Below are positions 11,801 to 22,738 of a stretch of DNA of 64,000 bases, piece after piece. The notes beneath the pieces were generated by a model. That model made no database searches and was not told the origin of the DNA. It was given only the letters and a program-made list of their open reading frames with translations. The DNA is from Heterostelium album PN500 (Eukaryota > Evosea > Eumycetozoa > Acytosteliales > Acytosteliaceae), in contig NW_008805065.1 in NCBI RefSeq assembly GCF_000004825.1, forward strand, positions 1,860,001 to 1,924,000, written 5' to 3'. The translations under genes were made by a program, and so were the position numbers. Within the stretch, counting starts at the first letter, position 1. Every line of letters begins with the position of its first letter.

Positions 11801-11879
11801 TCTATATAATTTAATTATAAATTATTATTATTTGTTAATTTTTTAAAGCTTGGTGAAATTTTCTTTTTATTTTTTTTTC

Positions 11880-12463
11880 ACCTAGCAAGGAACGATACTC
11901 CCAAGAATTAGTAGTTGGGGTGTCATTCTATAGCCCCGTTACTATGAATGTCATTATATAGCTCTGTTACTATGCATTCTTTCTACGCTCCGTTACTATG
12001 CGTCATTCAATAGAAATTTCCCTAGATGACTGTTCTAAATTGATTTGTAAATAAAAGAATTTATTCATGACTTGACAACTCACTCATATATAATATATTT
12101 ATAAACAATAAAGATTTGACACCTCAATAAACTGGTGCTATAACAACAAAATCAAGGTGAACTAACACTTTCAACTTTAGAGCCAAGAAGACTTAGTCAA
12201 ACATCTCAAGATCGCTCTGTGTAAAGAAGAACACCACACTATCAACAACAACAACCGAACACTTCGAACAGCAAGAGACCAATAGCAACAACAGCAGCAA
12301 CAGTAGTGTTATATAATTCTGTTGATTTATTTAAAGCACGAGTTGAAAATCAAATAAAAATATTAGAAAAATGTTAGAAGATAAAATTTTTGAAAAGCAA
12401 GAACATTTAGATAATATTACAGATTCCTACTACTCTGTTTTAAAAAAAAGATCATTATTATTG
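11880..12463 (+). mobile_element. possible retroelement leader/gag-like remnant, copy 1 (fossil, uncertain)
   Basis: Contains four degenerate CCGTTACTATG-type repeats (11930-12005), a TGGTGCTATAAC stretch that could be a primer-binding site, a CAA-rich leader and a short coiled-coil-like coding stretch (LFKARVENQIK...). A shorter related stretch closes duplication copy 2 (16986-17381). It looks broken and incomplete. The assignment is weak; a host UTR or gene remnant is equally possible. Confidence 0.2.
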
Positions 12464-12468
12464 AAAAT

Positions 12469-12617
12469 GATACTAAGCAAATGGATGCAATCTGTTTGAT
12501 TACATCACTTCGAAAGATAGATATTTATCAGCGTCATAATGATCATTCAGACTATTTCACAGTGTTATGTAAAGGCTTACCATTACTCGAATCACTCAAA
12601 ACGAATACTTTGGATAT
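12469..12617 (+). pseudogene. inverted fragment of SAP/F-box paralogue C
   Basis: About 150 bp nearly identical to the reverse complement of 19598-19742, with only a handful of mismatches. It encodes MDAICLITSLRKIDIYQRH and following residues in the plus orientation. It sits exactly at the junction between the two copies of the segmental duplication, pointing to a rearrangement that involved gene C. Confidence 0.8.
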
Positions 12618-12701
12618 TTATCATTTTAAATTAATATACTATAGATGTATCTTAATATTTAAACAAATAATAAAATTGGAATAATATTTTTTAGTTTTTA
12701 T

Positions 12702-13140
12702 TGACCATTCTTTACATGCTTACTCTCCACCAAGAACTTAACAACTGCCAAATATCCTTTCTCAGCGGAATCCGCCAGTGCTGCGGCTGTATACTTCAAA
12801 CCTCTGTCCGCCAGATACCCGATACTCTCAGGACAACCTGTTTGGTAGCGTTATCGATCGTCTTGCAAACACCGTCGATCCGATGACCTACCGCAAACAG
12901 CAAATCGTGTGGACTCACCGCCAGTGCATTTAACAGCCGACTTCGATTACCAGTTACCAAATGGCCAGTAGATGTGTAAGGAAGTTGAACTGCTCGAGAT
13001 TAGTAACCAGTTCAAAGACACCCAATATATTATCACCCGAGCCAAAACAAAGTCGTTTGTTTCGCTTTCGACGATCGATGATCAAACCAAGATATCTGTT
13101 CTCGAGAATATATATACCAACCACTTTACACCAACATTCG
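12702..13140 (-). pseudogene. ankyrin-like protein remnant, copy 2
   Basis: Same broken fragment as 6964-7407, nearly identical. Here it runs directly into the sequence that in copy 1 lies beyond the LTR candidate, showing the uninterrupted order. Confidence 0.45.
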
Positions 13141-13463
13141 TATCGCAGTACCCTTCTATTATATCCATCGTAGCCATTATAACAATAATTTAAAACTATA
13201 AACTTCGATGAATCATAAACAAATAAAGATACTTTATAAATATATTTTATCAGATTTAACATATAATTTTTATTGGTCGAATAATCATCATAACGATGAT
13301 GAAAGTGACTCTGAATATGAAATAATGTCATTTTTATTTTATTCATCATGATGACTAAATTTGTTGAAAATAAATTGATTGAGTAAAAATTGATATACTT
13401 CTAGATCTTCATTATCGTTACATGCGTAACTCAACCTTTCAAAGTTTCCGTAGAGATATTATA

Positions 13464-14155
13464 TTATTTGATTGTTGGAAGCATATCTTTCAAACTAAAA
13501 AGAAACTCAGGTCCATCCTCTCGATAGAAATGATAATATTCAAGTGTGACTGATTTCAATGTCTTTGAGTGTAATGATAACAGTGGTTGCAAGAAATCCA
13601 AGTTACTGTAATCTGGAGTTGAGTTCCAATCTTTGTTGATACTGTACCTATATAATGATTCGATACCATGTCCATCTACATTCGGTGTGTTCTCAAAGAT
13701 CGATAATAGAAATGAACTGTAGTTTCTTTCGTATCCATAGTATTCATGCAGAAAGATATTCTTTAGATTTGGCATTGGTGGTAGGTATGTGAAGTAAAGA
13801 TCAGATGTAATCATATACCGATAGAAATCTTCATAGGAATCATCATTTGAAACATTAATGTATTTTCTTGAGAAGACATTGATTTTAACATCGTATTCAT
13901 CTGATTTAATATGGAACAATTCAACTCTTGAAAAGAATTGAGTGATTTGTTCGGCACTATCATCGTATCTGATGAACTTGATCGATTCGTAATCAAAGAA
14001 CAATGGTGGTGATTTGATTAATGAATATTCATTATCAACATTGACATATCCAAACATATTTATTATCGTTAATCATCTTTGATGCAACTCTAAAGAATTG
14101 CTTCGATACCTATGCAAAATTCAATATAAACTTGTTGTTCAACTCTTCTTCTTCA
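13464..14155 (-). pseudogene. F-box/LRR-type gene remnant, copy 2
   Basis: Carries a 197-codon open frame from the internal MFGYVNVDNEYS to a stop at 13464. It includes Leu-rich segments (NLDFLQPLLSLHSKTLKSVT) typical of the C-terminal half of dictyostelid F-box/LRR proteins. Upstream, the F-box-like part is truncated and in another frame. It shares an in-frame stop with copy 1, so it is probably not functional, although the long open frame could still be translated. Confidence 0.6.
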
Positions 14156-14687
14156 TACTCAATTTGTTATGATCTTTACTTTTGATTTTCTTTATTCTGA
14201 ACAGAGAATGAATTTATACTCTCGACAAAAAAGTTCTGTCACCTATGACATGTCGTTCTTTTTATTATTTTTGAAAAGTTGATTTGATAAAAAAAAAAGA
14301 AACAGTTCTGTTTATTGATGAACTCAAGCTCGGATTTAATAATGAAGTTTTCTATTCTCAAGAGAAACATAATCAAAGCAACCAATCAACCAGAACTATA
14401 TCAACAGGATTATTAACATAAATACAATAAAATCAACAACACAACAAAAAACAAAAAATAACAACAGTATGTCAACCTATAATAACTTAAAAGATTTTCA
14501 AATAGAGTATATAATAATCATCTTTCTAAATCTACCAATTCACAAATGAAATTAAACCTATTAAGTGTTAGTGATTAATAAATAAGACTGCATGTTATAT
14601 TTATGGTGAATGATATAATGTCAAAGGGTTTTTAAAGTTTATTTTATTATAAATTTGTGATTCTGATAAGTCTATTATTATTATTAA
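14156..14687. other. intergenic, duplicated
   Basis: AT-rich, equivalent to 8885-9527 of copy 1 without the MITE-like insertion; includes the unoccupied site near 14195-14222. No gene seen. Confidence 0.45.
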
Positions 14688-15053
14688 TTACTCATAGTAT
14701 CTCTTGACTAAATCTTCGATCATAGTAGTACCAGAGCCAGTAACGTAACCCATACAATTTTGAACTTTGGAGAAATTCTTGAAGACCTTGACGAATGGAT
14801 AAATTGCGACATCATTGGCCCACATAGAATCTTTAGTAACTGGGGAACCAAATGGAACTTGGAACATGTAGGCATTTGGGTATCTAACTGGTAACTTACT
14901 CATAAAATCTTTGACCATATCGCAAGCAATACAATTTGGTTGACCAAAGTAAACTAATATAACTTGATTATCATCGGCCTCAGTGAGTTGGAACATGAAA
15001 TCATCTTTGTTGGAGATTTGGAACCAACCTGGGATAGATTCAGGTAATGTCAT
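14688..15053 (-). CDS. thioredoxin-like protein with CIAC motif, copy 2
   Basis: Single exon, 121 aa, starting MTLPESIPGW. Roughly 85% identical to the copy at 9528-9893, with the C-I-A-C motif and the YPFVKVF strand unchanged. Differences cluster in the N-terminal 20 residues and in the helix after the CxxC (KDFMSKLPVR against KEYMRTLPGR). The frame is intact and there is no signal peptide. The conserved core and variable surface suggest a functional, mildly diverging paralogue; its redox role is inferred only from the motif and fold. Confidence 0.82.
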   Translation of the reverse strand: MTLPESIPGWFQISNKDDFMFQLTEADDNQVILVYFGQPNCIACDMVKDFMSKLPVRYPNAYMFQVPFGSPVTKDSMWANDVAIYPFVKVFKNFSKVQNCMGYVTGSGTTMIEDLVKRYYE

Positions 15054-16465
15054 TTTTTAAAAGTTGATTTATAGATATTTATGAGGTAATAAAAGAGATA
15101 TAAAATAATTGTATTTGTACAGAATATGTATTTTACAAATATATAATAGTTGTGTTGTTGTTGTTTAATGGGTAATTTGATATATAAAGTTGAATCATCA
15201 CATTTTAAATACTTTTTGAGAAAACAAAACACCACAAGAATCCAATAAGAATTAGTGTGGATGATATTTTGAGAATATAACGAAACATTTTTCTCAAAAC
15301 CTGTGATGTTTCACCTAATTTGTGGGGGTCTATGATATAATTATGGTTAACATCAACTCTGAGAATGAGAAACTCTTTTTTTTGTTTATTTTTTGTTGTT
15401 ATGTTGTGTTTTAAATCAAATTTTTTTAAAATTATTGGCACAACAGATTTGTTAATAAAGTATTTATATAAACTGTGTTTTGATTTTTTGTGATTGGGCT
15501 ATGAAGTGTGATCCCAATCAACAACAGTGCTTATACTATAATTGCAAGGGATTACACTCATTCTTGGGCTTGGCTGAGATACAAATCAAGTTGTGTGTTT
15601 TGAACGAAATTTGATGGTGACAGTGATGATATGCAGTCACTGTTTTATTGTTTATTTTTAATGATATGTGAATATTTGTTGTGTGATCATTGCTTCTTTG
15701 ATTAAGAGTAGGCCTATAAGTTATATCCAAAGGCTCTTTGATAAATATCTAGAATTAATTCTTCCATTTTTGGTCTGATTTAGATAGTTTCTTATTGATT
15801 GAGGGTGTGAAGTTATTCTAAATTCAAAGACATTGTGATTGTGAGATAAAAGAAAGAAATTACTTTTAGGTTAATCATTTTTTTGGGTGAAAAATTCACA
15901 AATCATTTTACCACGTTGGACTTTTGGAGTCAAAAAAACTTTTTTTTTTTTTGGGTTTATTTGCATATGATCAGTTTTGGAAAGTGGAATTTTTTTACCA
16001 CGTAGGACTTGCGCACAAACGTTGTCAAAAAAAAAAAAAAAAACTTGACACCACCATTTCATTTTTTAAAAATTTCTTCTGAACATAAATTGATGTTTAT
16101 ACAGATGCTATACATAACTTTTTACATATAACACCCTTTTTAAGTGTTTATTGTGATTTCACCTTTATATTTACATCTATTTACTTGTTATTTAAAAATA
16201 CATTAAACTATTAATATTTACAGTTATATTTTAAATTGATTTTTATATCTATGTATTTGTATTAAATAGACCAATAATATGAATAGTACACTAAATAACT
16301 ATAGTTATAACAACTATGTTTATAACAATATTCAAAATAGTAATATTTCGTTTCTTAATTTTATATTGTTGATTACAATAGATTTATCAATCTTTATAGT
16401 ACCCATATGAAACAAATAAAATAGAATTAGTATAAATACAATGATCAGATGTAATAATTATTTGA
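15054..16465. other. long intergenic stretch in duplication copy 2
   Basis: Matches 9894-11364. Holds the second copy of the short dispersed repeat (15953-15990) and the TTACCACGT direct repeats. No gene supported. Confidence 0.45.
15953..15990 (+). repeat. short dispersed repeat, copy 2 of 3
   Basis: Same GGGTTTATTTGCATATGA-type sequence as at 10799, duplicated as part of the tandem block. Confidence 0.6.
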
Positions 16466-16904
16466 TTACAATATAATAAAATATTGATTAATAGTTACTC
16501 TTATATCATTGGTTATTCGATTGGAAATATCTTTGATTAATGATTTAATATTAACAGATTTAGATGATAACATGTTGAATACATAGATTGACGGATCAAA
16601 GAATACATCTACGATGAACTTGGAATAACCTTCAACATCAATATAATGTAAAAACTTCCATTTGTGATAATCAACAAAGAACCTAACATTTTGAACTCGT
16701 TTTATCATCTCTATTCTCCAAACATTGATAATAAAGATGATAAACTCTATTAAAGTTTATCAATGAATTTCGATCATCGAAATCAATATCTTCAATGATG
16801 ATAGGCATTCTATCTTTATCTTTTGATTGCTCTTCTAAAACAAATATTTCATTTGACTTTTGATATGATCTCTTTCTTGATTGATTTCTCGATGTAAAGT
16901 TCAT
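16466..16904 (-). pseudogene. unknown dictyostelid protein remnant, copy 2
   Basis: In this copy the upstream frame (MNFTSRNQSRKRSYQKSNE..., 73 codons from 16904) is open, and the second frame (MIKRVQNVRFF..., 80 codons to 16466) overlaps it out of phase at 16683-16708. A single frameshift would explain both. The first part is basic, then acidic (IIIEDIDFDDR). Family not recognised. Confidence 0.4.
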
Positions 16905-17587
16905 TCTATATAATTTAATTATAAATTATTATTATTTGTTAATTTTTTAATGAATGGTAAAATTTTCTTTTAATTTTTATTTTTTTTCACCTAGCAAGGA
17001 ACGATACTCCCAAGAATTAGTAGTTGGGGTGTCATTCTACAGCTCCGTCACTATGAATGTCATTATATAGCTGTAATAACAACAAAATCAAGGTGAACCA
17101 ACACTTTCAACTTTAGAGCCAAGAAGACTTAGTCGAACATCTAAAGATCGCTCTGTGTAAAGAAGAACACCTGCAGTACAATATCAACAACAACAACCGG
17201 ACACTGGAGACCAATAGCAACAACAACAACAACAGTAGTGTTTTATGATTCTAATGATTTATTTACAGCACGTGTAGAAAAACAAATAAAATTATTAGAA
17301 AAAATGTTAGAAGATAAAATATTTGAAAAGCAAGAACATTTAGATAACTGTTTAAAAAAAAAGATCATTATTATTGAAATGGATTTTCTGATTAGGTAGT
17401 ATATATCTAGATGAGCCTAATTTGAGTATTTGTAGTCCAAAAACATTAATAAATTTTTATTTAATAATAAATAATTTCTTTTCTACAGTAAAGAAAAAAA
17501 AAGAATAATTAAAAAAAAAACTTCTAGCCAGGTGGTGACCTTCTTAAATAGATTAGTCAGGGTAACAATAATGTTTCTCAATATCAC
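16905..17587. other. intergenic with shortened leader-like segment
   Basis: 16986-17381 is the shorter counterpart of the uncertain retroelement-like stretch at 11880-12463. 17382-17587 is unique AT-rich sequence before the end of paralogue B. No gene seen. Confidence 0.35.
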
Positions 17588-18953
17588 TTAACAAACTTTA
17601 TTAAAAATCATTTTTCTGTAATAGCCTAAAAGAGTAATATCTTGGGAATGTTGATATCCAATATCAATCAAATAGTTGTTTGCTTCAAAGATATCATTGG
17701 TGGAAATGATGATTCGAGAGAGCGATGCTGGTAGTATTATATCTTTAAGTTTGGAGTTGAATAACACACCGTCTCTTTGACTATGTCGTGCTAAATCCTC
17801 GAGAGTGACTAAACTCTTTAATTGTATTATGATTGGTATCCAATGATCGAAAGTTCCGTAACTATTCAAATAGATCGATAGATATGTGATATTGTTGGAT
17901 TGAGAGAAATATCTAGAGAACTGGGTATCGGTAGATATTGGGGTGTAGTTTGCGAGAGTTAGCATTTGGAGATTTGGGAATTCAAAGGTTTCATCGGTTT
18001 CATACAAGCAAACCTCTGAAAGCTTTTTAATTGCTGAGCGACTTGACTTTGGAATACAACTGATATTAAAAGTATGCGATTTGAGTGATTCGAGCAATGG
18101 TAAACCTTTACATAACACTGCGAAATAGTCTGAACAATCTTTTTTGTGCCAAATCTCTAGCTTTCTAAGTGATTTAATTGAACAGATTGCATTCATTTCT
18201 TTATATTCTAAATTTATATAGCGGAGGTGGAGCGATCGAGGTTTGGCCGTGATTCCTAAGAACTGAATGCTGGTCATTGATAAACGTCCGCTACCTTTTT
18301 CATGATGAATATGTAGCTTTTCGACTGTTGATAGAATATGAGTAAGATGAGCAGACTGTTGTTTCATTAAATGTTCAAACATGTGGGTGTTGATCATCAA
18401 TTTAACGATATGTTTAATTGGACACCATACACTAGTAAGTCTATCGATATGATCGACCATTTCTGAAGATCTAAAAGTAATAAGAGTAACGAAATAATTG
18501 GTATAGGTTAAAGAATGTTTTATAATAAAATAAAATATATTTTTCTTACCTAAAAAGTGATCGAAGATTGACTTTGTTGAACAACTTACTGACAACACCA
18601 AAGAATTGCTTGTTGATTGATGTCAGTTTTAATGCTTCTCTGTATGAGAATAAAGGACTATAGCGATCGGAGGTTGATATGTTCCAACTTAATTGAAGTA
18701 TCTTGGTGATGATCATCACTGGAAGTTTATATTCAACATGACCTCTATGAAACTGATTCGAAGGATTGTCATCGATTAATTTCTTTTGTAAACGATCTTT
18801 TTCTTCTTTAAAATTGATGATATGATCTATTATTAATGATTTATTTGTACTTTTTGATACTTTTATATTATTATCTAGACAGATTTTAAAGAGTTTATCT
18901 TTAGTAAACTCGATTAATTCATCTCTTGTAAATGTTTGTTGACTGTTATTCAT
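17588..18953 (-). CDS. SAP-like/F-box-like/LRR-like protein, paralogue B
   Basis: Exons 18953-18550 and 18470-17588 give 428 aa; donor AG/GTAAGA and acceptor TTTTAG match those of paralogue C. Start taken at MNNSQQTFTRDEL, shared with paralogue C, rather than the ATG six codons upstream. Residues about 8-45 form a SAP-like helix-extended-helix. About 60-110 include LDDNPSNQFHRGHVEYKLP-type sequence, then an F-box-like stretch (PVMIITKILQLSW ... INKQFFGVVS). The remainder is a divergent Leu-rich array (HILSTVEKLHI, LPLLESLKS, LPASLSRIII). By analogy it may recruit substrates to an SCF ubiquitin ligase; no direct evidence. It is next to paralogue C, in the same orientation, a plain tandem pair. 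Confidence 0.85.
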
Positions 18954-19117
18954 TGTGTTATTGTATTTCAAGCTAGTGCTTCTAATTCTGATCTTTTTAA
19001 AAATGATTATTTTTTTAAAAAATTCAAAATATCTTTTGAAGTTTGCTTGATTTTGTTTTCTTTGCAGATCTTAATAATACAATTTTTAATTTCTTTAGTG
19101 GTAAACTGATAAAGATA

Positions 19118-20489
19118 CTAAAAAATTATTTTATTATAAATCATTTTATAGTAAGTGCCTATATGATTACTTTGTCTGGAATATTGAAATCCAATATCAT
19201 CCAAATAGTTGTTTGGTACAAACTTAGCAATGGTGGAAATGATGATTCGAGATAGCGATGCTGGTAGTATGACATCTTTAAGTTTGGAGTTGAATTCTTT
19301 GCAATCTTTTTGTCTATGAGGTTCTGAATCCTCGAGAGTGACTAAACTCTTTAATTGTATTATGATTGGTAACCAAATATTGAAACTATGATTTAAATGA
19401 ATCGATAGGTATGTCATATTGTTGGATTGAGAAAAGTATTTAAAGAACAGGTTATCGATAAGTAGAGGGTTGTGTTTTGCTACAGTTAGCTTTTGGAGAT
19501 TTGGGAATTCAAAGGTTTCACCATTGGTATAATTCAAGTAAACTGATGAAAGCTTTTTAATAGCTGATTGACTTGACTTTGGAATACAACTGATATCCAG
19601 CGTATTCGTTTTGAGTGATTCGAGTAATGGTAAACCTTTACATAACACTGTGAAATAGTCTGAATGATCATTATGACGCTGATAAATATCTATCTTTCGA
19701 AGTGATTTAATCAAACAGATTGCATCCATTTGCTTAGTATCCATTAGTATAGATCGAAGGTAGAGAGAGCGAGGTTTGGCAATGATTCCTAAGGCCTTGA
19801 TACTGATCGCTGATAAACGTCGGCAATTATTTTCATGATAAATATGTAGCTTTTCGATTGTCGATAGTACATGAATGAGATGCGCAGACTTTTGTTTCAT
19901 TAACTGTTCGAACATGTAAGTGTTGATCATCAATTTAACGATATGTTTAACTGGACACCATACACTAGTAAGTCGATCCACTTGCTCGGCCACTGGTGAA
20001 GATCTAAAAGTAATAACATTAAAGAATGAATGTCTAACAAAAATAATATAACAAATAATATAGATAGATTCGCTTTCATTCTTACCTTGAGAGTGATCGA
20101 AGATTGACTTTGGTATACATCAGACTGACAACACCAAAGAATTGCTTGTTGATTAATGTCAGTTTTAATGCTTCTCGATATGAGTATAAAGGACTGTGGC
20201 GATACCAAGTTGATAGGTCCCAACAATATCGAAGTATCTTGGTGATGATCATCACAGGAAGTTTATATTCAACATGACCTCTATGAAATTGATTCGAAGG
20301 ATTGTCATCGATCAATTTCTTTTGTAAACGATCTTTTTCCTCTTTAAAATTGATGATATGATCTATTATTAATGATTTGTTGCTACTTTTATTCACTTTT
20401 ATTTTATTATCTACACAGATCTTAAAGAGTTGATCTTTAGTAAACTCGATTAATTCATCTCTTGTAAATGTTTGTTGACTATTATTCAT
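19118..20489 (-). CDS. SAP-like/F-box-like/LRR-like protein, paralogue C
   Basis: Exons 20489-20086 and 20003-19118 give 429 aa. Same architecture as paralogue B: SAP-like N-terminus (FTRDELIEFTKDQLFKIC), F-box-like region ending INKQFFGVVS, intron after the F-box, then a divergent Leu-rich domain starting DRLTSVWCPVKHIVKL. All key blocks are intact. Part of its exon 2 was copied in inverted orientation to 12469-12617. Likely an F-box adaptor; partners unknown. Confidence 0.85.
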
Positions 20490-20847
20490 TGTGTTATTTT
20501 ACAAGATTAGAATAAAACACTTGAAACAAATAAATAAAATGAAAAATGAATTATATAAAAAAAAAATAAATTGATAAAAAAAAATAAAAAAATAAAAATA
20601 AAAAAATATCAAATTCATTTAAATGTCAATATGTTTAGACAGACTTGATAACTATCTTACTTTTGAAATGATCGAACTGATTTCATTAACCAATAATCAT
20701 TATTTTATTCAATTCCCTTGGGGAGAAATTTGTATAATATAGATGAATAGACTTATTACAACATTAGCTCAAAGATCATGACTTTCAAGTCGCAAATCAA
20801 TAAAAAACCTATAAGTAGGAAATAATAGTTTCTTAAAAACAAATTCA
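20490..20847. other. intergenic, AT-rich
   Basis: Poly-A rich promoter-side flank of paralogue C and 5' flank of the following pseudogene. No open frame of note. Confidence 0.4.
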
Positions 20848-21650
20848 GTGGTGTTTGGTTTTAGAGGTAAACTTGTGAACAATTATGCAATTAGGAATTC
20901 TTTTGGTATAAGAAACTTCAGTAGTGGTTCAGATAAACCAGTAGTTGTAAAAGAAGTTGACAAAACTGGGGTAATAAAAATCGAAGAGGTCAATGGTGTA
21001 CTGAAAAGATGGCTATCGATATCGAAAGGTTAAAAGAAAATAGTCAATATGAAGATGCCCTGGCAATGTGTGATCAGCTAATCAAGACCAACAGTTTCTA
21101 CACACTGAATCGACATCTCATCAAAACTCAATTACTACTAGAACATTTTAAGAATCCAGAGAAGTGTTTGAACAATTTGAAATTGCATGTAGCACGATCA
21201 GGAATACCAATACAGATGATCAGAGAAAGTTGGTCTACCTTGCAAAAAGGGAGAGCGTGGAGATCTGCTACGGAGTGTTCCTCAACATTAATACAATGAA
21301 TTTGGCGATTCAACTCCTCGATAGCTATCCTGAGCGTTGCGATGCCAATTTAATAGGGTCAGCCAATCAGTGTGCATTGCGGGCTGACCATTTTAAGATA
21401 GCATATCAGATGTCAAAGATGTTGGAATCGAAATTCCCTGATGAATTGAAACCATCGGATATCATCTAGGCATTTCAGAGATGGGAATTTGAAACAATGA
21501 GAAGGCACTAGAGAGAATCAATAATGGTTTGGCATGTTATCTCACCTCTGAAATCAAGGATCAATAAGCTGAAAAGGATGCATACTACTTTGGATTAAAC
21601 GCAAAAGAACATCTTCTAACTAACAATCCCTAAAGCCTTTGGAAGAATAA
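20848..21650 (+). pseudogene. mitochondrial-type TPR/helical protein, multiply frameshifted
   Basis: Successive frames read like one protein: a mitochondrial-looking N-terminus (NSFGIRNFSSGSDKP), then helical repeat-like sequence (MAIDIERLKENSQYEDALA), then, after a frame change near 21160, FEIACSTIRNTNTDDQRKLV and AIQLLDSYPERCDANL, and finally ERINNGLACYLTSEIKDQ beyond the stop at 21469. At least three frame changes or stops are present and no ATG opens the first part, so it is a decayed gene. The repeats resemble the TPR/PPR-like class of mitochondrial proteins; the assignment is approximate. Confidence 0.65.
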
Positions 21651-22002
21651 ATTATAGTAATTATTCAGATATTTTAGAGGATCCGGATATTAAACAAAAT
21701 GTATATTTTATCTGATTTCAAAAACGATCTTTTGTAAAAATAATATTTATGAAACTTTAAAAGAATCCTTTACTTGATCAATAATTGAGTAATTTCATTT
21801 TATCCCTCCCCAAAAAAATGAAAAAATTTTGCATAGCTTTTGTGTGCATTTTGAAAAAAATAGCGAGAATCCTAAAAAAGCTGGTGCATGAATATACATG
21901 ATCATTTTAATTTTATTAAAATAGTAGATGTTAATAAAGTTCATGGTACAGGTAGTAATATAGTATATTCAACAAAATACATGTATTCGGATGCCACACT
22001 GT
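21651..22002. other. intergenic, AT-rich
   Basis: 3' flank between the pseudogene and the small gene that follows. Nothing recognised. Confidence 0.4.
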
Positions 22003-22268
22003 TTAAAAGTTGACATTAGGGATGACAATGTCACTCAAAGTATCCACGGCAACAGCAACATCATCTGGAACATCCACAATCAGTGCAATCTTGTTTGATG
22101 ATTGGCTTGAACTTGTTCCAGTTACACCAACTTGACTCTTGAAGATGGAGTTGTTTGATTGAACTGATCCCATTGAAGATAAAGCAGCTATAAATATATA
22201 ATTGTATAAAAATTAATAAATATTTATTTTAGATATCTAGTTTTTTTAAATTTACCAATTAAAGTCAT
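22003..22268 (-). CDS. small two-exon protein, 65 aa, hssA-like gene layout
   Basis: Exon 1 is only 13 bp (22268-22256, encoding MTLI plus one base), then an intron with GTAAAT donor and TATAG acceptor, then exon 2 22187-22003. The product begins MTLIAALSSMGSVQ, is rich in Ser, and ends in an acidic, hydrophobic tail (IALIVDVPDDVAVAVDTLSD then IVIPNVNF). A tiny first exon followed by a Ser-rich start is the layout of the dictyostelid HssA/2C/7E family of small developmental proteins, but the Gly-rich body of that family is missing. It may be a distant or separate small-protein family. The splice sites and unbroken 51-codon stretch support it. Confidence 0.6.
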
Positions 22269-22738
22269 TTTTAGATTTATGAATTAAATTAGTATTAAAA
22301 GTAATTTGATTTGATATTGAAATAGAAAAAAAAGTTAACTATTTATAGTTAAAACAATCATTTTTAATATTCCAAAGATTTAATTTAATAGATTCGATCC
22401 TTTAAAAATATTTTTAATAAATTTTTATTTTGAAAATAAAACTTTGAACTGAATGTTGGAATATTACTAAAAAAATATCATCTATATATTTATTTATAAA
22501 ATCAAATTCTCATCATCTTTTCAAATATTAATGACGAATTTACTCTCACCAAATAATAAAAAAGGGGTTAAGTTACAAATAGGGGTAATAATTGTTAAAA
22601 AAGTATAGAATTGATAATTTTCTAGTTTTGATTAAATTTCTCTTAAATCTTTTTAAACTTTGACAATAAATATATTGATATCAATATCGATCTAATAAAT
22701 GATCATTTTCAACAACATCTATTATAAGTTCTTACCTT
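22269..22738. other. intergenic, AT-rich
   Basis: Promoter-side flank of the small gene. Nothing recognised. Confidence 0.4.

Larger units (their letters stand above)
6889..12463 (+). repeat. direct tandem segmental duplication, copy 1
   Basis: This stretch aligns in the same orientation with 12628-17381, beginning at the shared stretch AATTAATATACTATA and ending at a shared GATCATTATTATTGAAA. Identity is near-complete over long blocks, for example the 11365-11607 reading frame is identical at protein level. Copy 1 has two insertions absent from copy 2 (7408-8112 and 8943-9077). It lacks about 490 bp present in copy 2 (near 13236-13725), and keeps about 175 bp (near 11965-12138) and about 200 bp (8690-8880) missing in copy 2. 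Confidence 0.88.
12628..17381 (+). repeat. direct tandem segmental duplication, copy 2
   Basis: Counterpart of 6889-12463 in the same orientation. It keeps the fuller F-box remnant (13464-14057) and lacks the LTR-like and MITE-like insertions. It has lost about 175 bp of the leader-like segment near 17070. Small indels and scattered substitutions elsewhere suggest a moderately recent duplication. Confidence 0.88.
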
